Assembly (NCBI GenBank): GCA_947174625.1
Contig: CAMWJT010000093.1
Span: forward strand, 1-5,575
Reading direction: 5' to 3'
DNA: 5,575 bases
Origin: an uncultured Ruminococcus sp.
Lineage (GTDB): Bacteria; Bacillota; Clostridia; Oscillospirales; Ruminococcaceae
Shown here: one piece after another, positions 1 through 5,575 of the stretch
Position numbering within the stretch: the stretch's first letter is position 1
Layout: each line of letters begins with the position of its first letter
The notes under the pieces: model-generated
Seen by the model: the letters and a program-made list of their open reading frames with translations, nothing else
Told to the model about the DNA's origin: nothing
The model's database searches: none
Translations under genes and position numbers: made by a program

Positions 1-38
1 ACCTAAAGGTGTCGCCTAAAGGCGAGGGTTTTAACCCC
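1..38. other. Cluster of three small tandem hairpins at window edge
   Basis: Three short palindromes follow one another: ACC-TAAA-GGT (1-10), CGCC-TAAA-GGCG (13-24) and GGGTT-TT-AACCC (26-37). The first two share the core CCTAAAGG with a 13-base offset, and on the minus strand both have a TTTA loop. No protein is recognised here, although one plus-strand frame stays open from base 3 to a stop at 87-89. Small stems with TTTA-type loops are found near the ends of IS200/IS605-type elements and in their guide-like RNAs, but no transposase is visible. The identity is open; the block could also belong to the end of a neighbouring transcript or an intergenic repeat. Confidence 0.35.
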
Positions 39-49
39 ATTATACAGAC

Positions 50-96
50 AATAAAGCAATATACTGTCGATCCGGCAGTATATTGCTGATTTTTTT
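50..96. terminator. Strong hairpin terminator, probably bidirectional
   Basis: A perfect 12-bp stem pairs 55-66 (AGCAATATACTG) with 76-87. Inner pairs 68/74 and 69/73 plus a G-T wobble can extend it to about 15 bp with a three-base loop. On the plus strand it is followed by seven T (90-96), the classic intrinsic layout. On the minus strand it is followed by TTTATT (55-50), a weaker T tract. It starts 18 bases after the feoAB stop codon, so it very likely ends the minus-strand rib-feo transcript. The better plus-strand T tract suggests it also serves a convergent gene to the left of the window. Confidence 0.8.
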
Positions 97-104
97 AATT
101 TAAT

Positions 105-2447
105 TTAATGAAACAGCATGCTGATGACATTTACAGCCAGTGCGGCAATCCATGCCACGGCACATTGCCAGAAGACGACACCAACCGCCCATTTTGTGCC
201 AAGTTCTCGCTTGATGGAGCTGATTGCCGCCACGCAGGGTGTATATAACAGACTGAACACCAGCAGGGATGCTGCAACCGTCGGAGACATGAACAAAGTC
301 AGATTTTCTCCGAACAGGACTTCCAGGACGGAGACAACGCTTTCTTTCGCCATGAATCCGCTGATGAATGCCGTCACAATCCGCCAGTCGCCTAAGCCGA
401 TTGGTTTCAGCAGTGGTGCAATCCATCCGGCAAGGATTGCCAGAATACTGTCTTGCGAATTTTCTGTGACATTCAATTGCGGATCGAAACTCTGCAAGAA
501 CCAGACCGCAACCGTTGCAACAAAAATTACTGTAAATGCTCTTTGTAAGAAATCTTTGGCTTTTTCCCAGAGTAACCGCAGGACGTTCTTTGCGCCGGGC
601 ATCCGGTAATTCGGGAGTTCCATCACGAACGGCACGGCTTCCCCCTGAAAGAGAAAACCCTTGCAAAGCCAGGCATGAAGAATCCCGGCAAGGATACCCA
701 GAAAATACAGTCCGGTCATAATCAAGCCTTTTTGCGTACTGAAAAACGCATCAATAAAAAACGCATAAATCGGCAGTTTCGCAGTACAGCTCATGAACGG
801 TGTCAATAAAATCGTCATTTTACGATCACGTTCACTGGGGAGTGTCCTAGTCGCCAGGACTGCCGGGACGGTACAGCCGAAACCAATCAGCATCGGGACA
901 ATACTCCGTCCGGATAATCCGATTTTTCGCAGTAATTTATCCATAAAAAATGCAACTCTTGCCAGATACCCACTGTCTTCCAGGAAAGACAGAAAGAAAA
1001 AGAGCGTGATAATAATCGGCAGAAAACTCAGAACGCTCCCGACACCGGAGAATATGCCATCAATCACAAGACTCCGGACAGTCTCATTGACGTTGGATGC
1101 AATCAACATCTGTTCTGTCAGATTCGTGAGTGCATCAATGCCGAGTTCCAGTAATTCCTGTAATTTTGCACCGATCACTTCAAATGTCAGCAGAAAAACT
1201 GCCATCATAATCAAGATAAATACCGGGATTGCCGTATATTTGCCGGTCAGGATTTTGTCAAGTTTCTGACTTCTGGCATGTTCTTTGCTCTCATGGGGCT
1301 TAATCACAGTCTGTGAGCAGATTTTCTGGATAAACGCAAACCGCATGTCAGCAATAGATGCACTCCGGTCAAGTCCTCGTTCCGTTTCCATCTGGAGAAT
1401 CATATGTTCCAGCATCTCAACTTCGTTCTGATCCAGATTTAATTTTTCCAGAATCAGATGATCACCCTCTATGATCTTAGAGGCTGCAAACCGGACGGGA
1501 ATCCCGGCACGTTCTGCATGATCCTGAATCAGATGAATCACGGCATGTAAACAACGGTGAACAGCACCGTTATGTGCTGTGGCAGGGCAAAAATCCTGTT
1601 TTTTGGGACGTTCCTGATAATATGCAATATGAATCGCATGGGTGATTAATTCATCCACACCCTGATTTTTCGCAGCGGAAATCGGGACAACTGGTACGCC
1701 GAGCATTTCTTCGATTGTATTAATATCAATCGAACCGCCGTTATTGCTCAGTTCATCCATGAAATTCAGCGCAACGATCATGGGAATATCCATTTCCAGT
1801 AACTGCATTGTCAGATATAAATTACGTTCTATATTGGTAGCATCCACAATATTCATAATGGCTTTTGGTTTTTCGTCAAGCACGAAATTCCGGGAGACGA
1901 TCTCTTCCGCACTGTAAGGTGACATGGAATAGATGCCCGGCAGATCCGTCACAAGTGTTTCCGGATGATTCCGGATTGTGCCGTCTTTCCGGTCGACTGT
2001 GACACCGGGAAAATTCCCGACATGCTGATTAGAACCAGTTAATTGATTAAATAACGTTGTCTTCCCGCAGTTCTGATTGCCGACCAGTGCATAAGTCAAT
2101 TGCGTGCCGTCCGGGAGGGGACTGCCGTCGCCTTTGAGATGATATTTTCCGGATTCGCCCAATCCTGGATGATGGGAATTTTTTTTTAAATTCTGATTTT
2201 TTGCAAAATCCGGTTCTGGATTCTGTGCCGGAAGAATCCCGATATTCTCTGCATCCGCAAGCCGTAACGTCAGTTCATAACCGTGAATGCTCAGTTGCAT
2301 CGGGTCTCCCATCGGTGCAAATTTTATCAGCGTGACCAATGCACCGGGGATGATTCCCATATCCAGAAAATGCTGTCTTAACGCACCCTCACCGCCGACA
2401 CTCTGAATCACGGCAGATTGCCCGGTCTTTAATTCTTTCAGCGTCAT
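105..2447 (-). CDS. feoB: FeoA-FeoB fusion, ferrous iron transporter
   Basis: This 780-residue protein is predicted to import Fe(II) across the cytoplasmic membrane. Residues 1-75 form a FeoA-like SH3 domain, normally a separate small protein. Residues 76-118 are a polar linker. A FeoB G domain follows, with G1 GNQNCGKT (123-130), G2 Thr150 in FPGVTVDRK, G3 DLPG (168-171), G4 NFMD (228-231) and G5 SAAK (257-260), then a helical region to about 400. The rest is a polytopic membrane domain, roughly 406 to 778, with the FeoB signatures GFGCTVPA (522-529), TPFMSCTAKLPIY (549-561) and YTPCVAA (735-741), which carry the conserved cysteines. No FeoC or Cys-rich FeoB-associated gene follows. The protein is intact and ends just before the terminator. 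It starts 33 nt after the HAD gene with no terminator between, so co-transcription with the rib genes is likely. Family assignment is firm; metal and regulation are inferred from the family. Confidence 0.96.
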   Translation of the reverse strand: MTLKELKTGQSAVIQSVGGEGALRQHFLDMGIIPGALVTLIKFAPMGDPMQLSIHGYELTLRLADAENIGILPAQNPEPDFAKNQNLKKNSHHPGLGESGKYHLKGDGSPLPDGTQLTYALVGNQNCGKTTLFNQLTGSNQHVGNFPGVTVDRKDGTIRNHPETLVTDLPGIYSMSPYSAEEIVSRNFVLDEKPKAIMNIVDATNIERNLYLTMQLLEMDIPMIVALNFMDELSNNGGSIDINTIEEMLGVPVVPISAAKNQGVDELITHAIHIAYYQERPKKQDFCPATAHNGAVHRCLHAVIHLIQDHAERAGIPVRFAASKIIEGDHLILEKLNLDQNEVEMLEHMILQMETERGLDRSASIADMRFAFIQKICSQTVIKPHESKEHARSQKLDKILTGKYTAIPVFILIMMAVFLLTFEVIGAKLQELLELGIDALTNLTEQMLIASNVNETVRSLVIDGIFSGVGSVLSFLPIIITLFFFLSFLEDSGYLARVAFFMDKLLRKIGLSGRSIVPMLIGFGCTVPAVLATRTLPSERDRKMTILLTPFMSCTAKLPIYAFFIDAFFSTQKGLIMTGLYFLGILAGILHAWLCKGFLFQGEAVPFVMELPNYRMPGAKNVLRLLWEKAKDFLQRAFTVIFVATVAVWFLQSFDPQLNVTENSQDSILAILAGWIAPLLKPIGLGDWRIVTAFISGFMAKESVVSVLEVLFGENLTLFMSPTVAASLLVFSLLYTPCVAAISSIKRELGTKWAVGVVFWQCAVAWIAALAVNVISMLFH

Positions 2448-2462
2448 AGATTTTCAACAGAG

Positions 2463-2469
2463 CCTTTCT
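2463..2469 (-). promoter_or_regulatory. Shine-Dalgarno of feoAB, widely spaced
   Basis: AGAAAGG matches the part of the anti-Shine-Dalgarno closest to the 3' end of Firmicutes 16S rRNA. It lies 15 bases before the ATG at 2447, about 12 when aligned to the usual GGAGG register, which is longer than typical. No other in-frame ATG, GTG or TTG lies between it and the ATG. The motif overlaps a weak 4-bp hairpin (CAGA...TCTG, 2470 to 2459). Confidence 0.6.
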
Positions 2470-2480
2470 GATAATTTTAA

Positions 2481-3287
2481 TTATTTAAAAAATTCAAAAT
2501 ACTGCATTGCCTGATAAATGCCGTCATGCCATAGATCCGCCGTAATGTAATCTGCATAGGGGATTAATTTTTCTCCATTGCCCATAGCAATGCCTGTGCC
2601 GACTGTTTCAAACATCGGCAGATCGTTCAGACTGTCACCAATTGCATAAGCATTCGCCTTTGGAATCTGATAATAATTTAAAATATATTCTATCCCGGTT
2701 TTTTTACTGTAATTTTTCTGTGCCATTTCAGCGAATCCCTCGCCACGGTCGATAAACACAAAATAAGGCGCAATCCCGGCTTTGAATTGTTCCAGATCTG
2801 TAGCATTATCATAGGCAATCACAAATTTATCAAAGCTGAAATCCGGGTCAGTGCTATCTCTCCAGATATTTTTTTCCTGAATCCGGAAGGATTCCCGGAT
2901 TTCCCGGATAAACGGCAGAATTCTTGTGTGTGTATCAAAGAAAAATGCGTCCCGTCGTTCATACAACGGCGAAGCGTTGCAGTCCCGGACAAGCTGTGCA
3001 ATCTCCCGACAGATTGCCGGGGGATTGCCATGATACAATACTACTTCCTGATTGATTTCAATATAAGACCCACAACCGCAGATATAACCGTCAAAATTTA
3101 ATTTTCTGACATCCTGATCGACATTGACAGCAGGTCGTCCGGTATTGACAAATAATAAATTGCCTGCCTGCCTTGCAAGTTGCAAAGCTTGCAACGTACT
3201 TTCTGGCATGTAATGCGAAGAAGAATCTTCCATCAGCGTACCGTCAATATCAAAAAACATGATTTTTTGATTGTTATTTTTCAGCAT
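2481..3287 (-). CDS. Cof-type HAD-superfamily phosphatase, candidate rib-pathway phosphatase
   Basis: This is a 268-residue soluble, probably cytoplasmic HAD hydrolase of the IIB (Cof) type, normal in length. Motif I is DIDGT (13-17), with the nucleophile Asp13 and Asp15. Motif II is the Thr in NTGR (48-51). The motif III lysine is in SKKTGI (194-199). Motif IV is GDSLND (217-222), which binds Mg2+. The cap domain sits between motifs II and III (about 80-190). The gene overlaps the end of ribH by 14 nt, which points to translational coupling. The ATG at 3287 is chosen because an AGG lies nine bases upstream; a later ATG at 3260 has no ribosome binding site. Members of this family in Bacillus subtilis and Escherichia coli dephosphorylate 5-amino-6-(5-phosphoribitylamino)uracil, the step before lumazine synthase. 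That role is inferred here from position; sugar phosphates or FMN are alternative substrates. Confidence 0.93.
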   Translation of the reverse strand: MLKNNNQKIMFFDIDGTLMEDSSSHYMPESTLQALQLARQAGNLLFVNTGRPAVNVDQDVRKLNFDGYICGCGSYIEINQEVVLYHGNPPAICREIAQLVRDCNASPLYERRDAFFFDTHTRILPFIREIRESFRIQEKNIWRDSTDPDFSFDKFVIAYDNATDLEQFKAGIAPYFVFIDRGEGFAEMAQKNYSKKTGIEYILNYYQIPKANAYAIGDSLNDLPMFETVGTGIAMGNGEKLIPYADYITADLWHDGIYQAMQYFEFFK

Positions 3288-3741
3288 TTCTTAGTACCTG
3301 TACCAGTTCGAGCGCAGACATTGCACAGTCATAGCCCTTGTTGCCGGCTTTTGTCCCAGCTCTTTCAATTGCCTGTTCAATCGTATCTGTCGTCAGGACA
3401 CCGAACAATACCGGGACTTCCGTTTCCAGAGAGACACTGGCAATCCCTTTGGAGACTTCGGCGCAGACATAATCATAATGAGATGTTGCACCACGGATGA
3501 CAGCGCCGACACAGATAATGGCATCATAATTCCCGGATTTTGCAAGTTTTTTTGCCACTAACGGGATCTCAAATGCACCAGGAACCCATGCCAGTGTGAT
3601 AGCATCCTCACTGACATGATGACGACGCAGACAATCTTCTGCACCACTGACCAGTTTGGATGTGATAAATTCATTGAACCGAGATGCGACAATTGCAATT
3701 CTTAGTCCTTCACCTTCATAGAAACCCTCTAAAATTTTCAT
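3274..3741 (-). CDS. ribH: 6,7-dimethyl-8-ribityllumazine synthase
   Basis: RibH condenses 5-amino-6-ribitylaminouracil with 3,4-dihydroxy-2-butanone 4-phosphate to give 6,7-dimethyl-8-ribityllumazine, the penultimate step of riboflavin synthesis. The 155-residue length is normal for the icosahedral or pentameric family. Visible signatures are SRFN (20-23), the substrate-binding VPGAFEIP (53-60), GAVIRGATSHYD (79-90) with the catalytic His88, and FGVLTTDT (113-120) followed by the conserved Arg127 and the GTKAGNKG loop (129-136). The ATG at 3741 is preceded by AGAAAGGA (3759-3752), a good Firmicutes Shine-Dalgarno about ten bases away. It lies 40 nt after ribBA, and its 3' end overlaps the HAD gene by 14 nt. 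No anomalies are seen. Confidence 0.97.
   Translation of the reverse strand: MKILEGFYEGEGLRIAIVASRFNEFITSKLVSGAEDCLRRHHVSEDAITLAWVPGAFEIPLVAKKLAKSGNYDAIICVGAVIRGATSHYDYVCAEVSKGIASVSLETEVPVLFGVLTTDTIEQAIERAGTKAGNKGYDCAMSALELVQVLRNAEK
3297..3299 (-). promoter_or_regulatory. Ribosome binding site of HAD gene, inside ribH
   Basis: A short AGG (AGGT) within the last codons of ribH lies nine bases before the ATG at 3287. It supports that start over the internal ATG at 3260. The site is weak, so initiation probably depends on ribosomes finishing ribH. Confidence 0.45.
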
Positions 3742-3781
3742 AATTCAAAAATCCTTTCTGTTAATGATATTGTAATTTATG

Positions 3782-4981
3782 TTAAATATGCCCCAGCAAA
3801 TGCCCCATGCGTTCTTGTTTCGTCCGGAGATAATCCAGATTTTCCCGTTTTGGTGCAATCTCAATCGGTTCACGGCTGATAATTGCAATGCCGTATTCTG
3901 ACAAATCTGAAATCTTATCCGGGTTATTCGTCATGATATGCAGTCGCAATGCCCCTAGATCTTTCAGAATCTGTGCGCCCTCGCTATAATCCCGCAAATC
4001 CGGTGCAAAGCCCAATTCCAGATTGGCATCTACCGTGTCCCGTCCATGTTCCTGGAGATCATATGCCTTGATCTTGTTCAATAAGCCGATGCCACGTCCT
4101 TCTTGTCTGAGATATACCAGAATGCCACGTTTTTCGGCAGCAATCCGTTTCAGGGATTCTTCTAACTGCTGTCCGCAGTCACAACGACAAGAACCGAATA
4201 CATCCCCTGTCAGACATTCCGAATGGACACGGCAAAGAACAGGTTCACCGTCCGAGACATTGCCCATGACAAGCGCTACATGTTCATGTCCGGTAATCTG
4301 ATTCTGATAACCGTAAATCCGGAAATTGCCGTATTTTGTTGGCAGACTGGCACTGGAAACCTGCTTCATGAATACATCCTGCAATTTTCTGTATTTCTGC
4401 AATTTTTTGATGGTTGTAAGAATCAAACCATGCTTTTGTGCAAAGGCAATTAATTCTGTCGTGCGCATCATTGTGCCGTCTTCTGCCATGATCTCACAGC
4501 AAAGTCCGCAGGGTTCTAATCCTGCAAGGCGCATCAGATCGACAGTCGCTTCTGTATGTCCGTTGCGTTCCAGGACACCGCCTGGTTTTGCTTCTAAGGG
4601 AAACATATGACCGGGACGACGAAAATCTGCCGGACGTGCGCCGGGAGCTGTACACATCCGGGCAGTCATGCCACGTTCTTCTGCGGAGATACCCGTTGTT
4701 GTACTGACATGATCTATGGACTCTGTAAAAGCCGTGCAGTGATTATCTGTATTCTCTGCAACCATCTGATGCAAGCCTAATTTCTGGATATATTCGTGAG
4801 ACATGGGCATACAGATCAGCCCTTTTGCCTGACTTGCCATAAAATTGACATTTTCTGTTGTGGCGAACTGTGCCGCACAGATCAGATCCCCTTCATTTTC
4901 ACGATCCGGGTCATCAATGACAACAATGATATTTCCGGCTCGGAGAGCATCGAGCGCTTCCGGAATGGTATTTACTTTCAT
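3782..4981 (-). CDS. ribBA: Bifunctional DHBP synthase / GTP cyclohydrolase II
   Basis: This 399-residue cytoplasmic enzyme supplies both precursors of riboflavin. The N-terminal half (about 1-200) is 3,4-dihydroxy-2-butanone 4-phosphate synthase, acting on ribulose 5-phosphate. It shows DDPDRENEGD (23-32), RRPGHMFPL (121-129) and GHTEATVDL (141-149), which carry the metal and catalytic residues. The C-terminal half (about 206-399) is GTP cyclohydrolase II. It has the zinc cysteines Cys256, Cys267 and Cys269 in HSECLTGD and RCDCG, the catalytic LRQEGRGIGL (291-300), DLRDY (328-332) with the Asp and Arg of the active site, and TNNPDK (351-356). Both halves keep all key residues I can identify, so both activities are expected. 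The ATG at 4981 has GAGG (4992-4989) seven bases upstream and follows ribE by 30 nt. RibBA fusions are typical of Bacillota. Confidence 0.97.
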   Translation of the reverse strand: MKVNTIPEALDALRAGNIIVVIDDPDRENEGDLICAAQFATTENVNFMASQAKGLICMPMSHEYIQKLGLHQMVAENTDNHCTAFTESIDHVSTTTGISAEERGMTARMCTAPGARPADFRRPGHMFPLEAKPGGVLERNGHTEATVDLMRLAGLEPCGLCCEIMAEDGTMMRTTELIAFAQKHGLILTTIKKLQKYRKLQDVFMKQVSSASLPTKYGNFRIYGYQNQITGHEHVALVMGNVSDGEPVLCRVHSECLTGDVFGSCRCDCGQQLEESLKRIAAEKRGILVYLRQEGRGIGLLNKIKAYDLQEHGRDTVDANLELGFAPDLRDYSEGAQILKDLGALRLHIMTNNPDKISDLSEYGIAIISREPIEIAPKRENLDYLRTKQERMGHLLGHI

Positions 4982-5011
4982 GATAAAACCTCGCTTTGAT
5001 TTTTTTAATTT

Positions 5012-5575
5012 TTAAAAATAACCGTGTTCTGCCAGAAATGTTTCAGAAATAGAACCGGAATTACGGCGATTTCCGGGATTTTCAGAATTTTCCGGATTTC
5101 GGAATTTAGCCAGATATTTGGCAATCATGTCACACTCCAGATTGACAATTTCTCCGGGTTTTTTATTTAATAACGTCGTCTGCTGACGGGTATGCGGTAT
5201 CACGGAGACAGAAAAATGATGCTGTGTCAGCTCCGCAATCGTCAGACTGATGCCATCAATTGCAACAGAACCTTTCTGGATCATGTAATACAATAATTCC
5301 GGATTGGCAGAAATTTTCACCCAGACAGCGTTATCTTCTTCCCGGAACTGCATAATTTTTCCCGTTCCGTCAATGTGTCCCGATACAATATGCCCTCCGA
5401 ACCGTCCGTTTGCAGACATAGCACGCTCCAGATTGACACGACTGCCGGGGATTAATTTCCCCAGATTTGTCCGGCGCATGGTTTCCGGCATGACATCCGC
5501 AGAAAATCCGGTGGAATCAAATCTACAAACTGTCAGACAAGTTCCGTTGACGGCAATACTGTCACCAATCTGGAG
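5012..5575 (-). CDS. ribE: Riboflavin synthase alpha chain, N-terminus outside window
   Basis: This enzyme, also named RibC in some genomes, dismutates two 6,7-dimethyl-8-ribityllumazine molecules to riboflavin and the pyrimidine that returns to RibH. The frame is open to the right edge; 187 residues are visible and about 25-30 are probably missing. The ATG at 5491 is internal, since conserved sequence continues upstream of it. The two lumazine-binding repeats are evident: GDSIAVNGTCLTV (visible residues 4-16) in the first barrel, with Ser6 and the conserved Cys13, and GSVAIDGISLTI (102-113) in the second. MPETMRRTNLG (29-39) and GGHIVSGHIDG (60-70) are also typical. Oddly, an Asn-rich stretch of five tripeptides (residues 159-173) separates the second barrel from the short C-terminal segment ISETFLAEHGYF. 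It is first in the visible operon, and ribD is expected upstream. Confidence 0.95.
   Translation of the reverse strand, partial: LQIGDSIAVNGTCLTVCRFDSTGFSADVMPETMRRTNLGKLIPGSRVNLERAMSANGRFGGHIVSGHIDGTGKIMQFREEDNAVWVKISANPELLYYMIQKGSVAIDGISLTIAELTQHHFSVSVIPHTRQQTTLLNKKPGEIVNLECDMIAKYLAKFRNPENSENPGNRRNSGSISETFLAEHGYF
5054..5098 (-). repeat. Degenerate 9-bp tandem repeat inside ribE, five units
   Basis: Five consecutive 9-bp units each begin with AAT in the coding strand and encode NPE-NSE-NPG-NRR-NSG. The units are imperfect, sharing AAT(C/T)C or close variants. The tract is in frame, so length changes by whole units would preserve the protein. It lies between the second lumazine-binding barrel and the C-terminal segment. 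Confidence 0.7.

Noticed and set aside
3..89. Plus-strand frame open from the left edge to a stop at 87-89 as the end of a gene
   Set aside because: It would stop inside the terminator stem and cross three hairpins. The residues match no family I recognise, so it is probably chance.
118..1269. Plus-strand open frames (118-609 and 793-1269) opposite feoAB
   Set aside because: They are antisense to an intact FeoB with all family motifs, and their translations show no recognisable domain or convincing start context.
2448..2510. Fur box or internal promoter before feoAB
   Set aside because: The AT-rich stretch has a TTGAAT-like hexamer but no well-spaced -10 element, and no convincing GATAAT-type inverted repeat. 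An AT-rich background explains it.
2871..2915. Clustered ATCCGGGA words in the HAD gene
   Set aside because: They encode the ordinary helix IREIRESFRI and arise from repeated ATC-CGG-GAA codons; only two units are similar, so I do not call a repeat.
2481..3260. Later HAD start at the ATG at 3260
   Set aside because: No Shine-Dalgarno precedes it, and it would start only three residues before the nucleophile Asp; the ATG at 3287 has an upstream AGG.
4982..5011. Promoter, terminator or FMN riboswitch between ribE and ribBA
   Set aside because: The gap is 30 nt of A/T-rich sequence with a Shine-Dalgarno only. An FMN riboswitch needs well over 100 nt and would be expected upstream of ribD, outside the window.
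5012..5491. Riboflavin synthase starting at the ATG at 5491
   Set aside because: The frame continues upstream with conserved GDSIAVNGTCLTV, so this ATG is internal and the gene is cut by the window edge.

Overview
The window reads as a chromosomal segment of a low-to-moderate GC Gram-positive bacterium, most likely a gut-type Clostridia (Bacillota, Ruminococcus-like). This is inferred from the rib gene order, the bifunctional RibBA, the FeoA-FeoB fusion, and Shine-Dalgarno sequences that match the Firmicutes-type 16S 3' end (AGAAAGG...). Nothing in the sequence fixes the genus.

All supported genes lie on the minus strand and are transcribed right to left. In transcription order they are: riboflavin synthase alpha chain (ribE, 5575-5012, cut by the window edge so its N-terminus is missing); bifunctional DHBP synthase / GTP cyclohydrolase II (ribBA, 4981-3782); lumazine synthase (ribH, 3741-3274); a Cof-type HAD phosphatase that overlaps the end of ribH (3287-2481); and a large FeoA-FeoB fusion ferrous iron transporter (2447-105). 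Gaps are only 30, 40 and 33 nt, with one 14-nt overlap. No convincing terminator lies between any of the genes, so a single transcript is plausible. A strong hairpin with T-rich flanks on both sides (about 50-96) ends the run. The first 38 bases hold three small back-to-back hairpins of unknown origin. ribD and any FMN riboswitch would be expected beyond the right edge and are not visible.

The rib genes supply nearly the whole pathway from GTP and ribulose 5-phosphate to riboflavin. RibBA makes both precursors, RibH condenses the ribityl-aminopyrimidine with DHBP, and RibE dismutates lumazine to riboflavin. The step without a universally dedicated enzyme is dephosphorylation of 5-amino-6-(5-phospho-D-ribitylamino)uracil. 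In model bacteria it is done by HAD phosphatases, and here a HAD gene overlaps ribH, so it is an attractive candidate. The following feoAB places Fe(II) uptake in the same apparent operon, suggesting a flavin-iron connection.

Other points of note are a five-unit, 9-bp degenerate tandem repeat coding Asn-x-x triplets near the RibE C-terminus, the FeoA-FeoB linker, and a shifted, widely spaced Shine-Dalgarno before feoAB. There is no gene-free stretch over 300 bases. I see no tRNA, rRNA, CRISPR array or intact mobile element.
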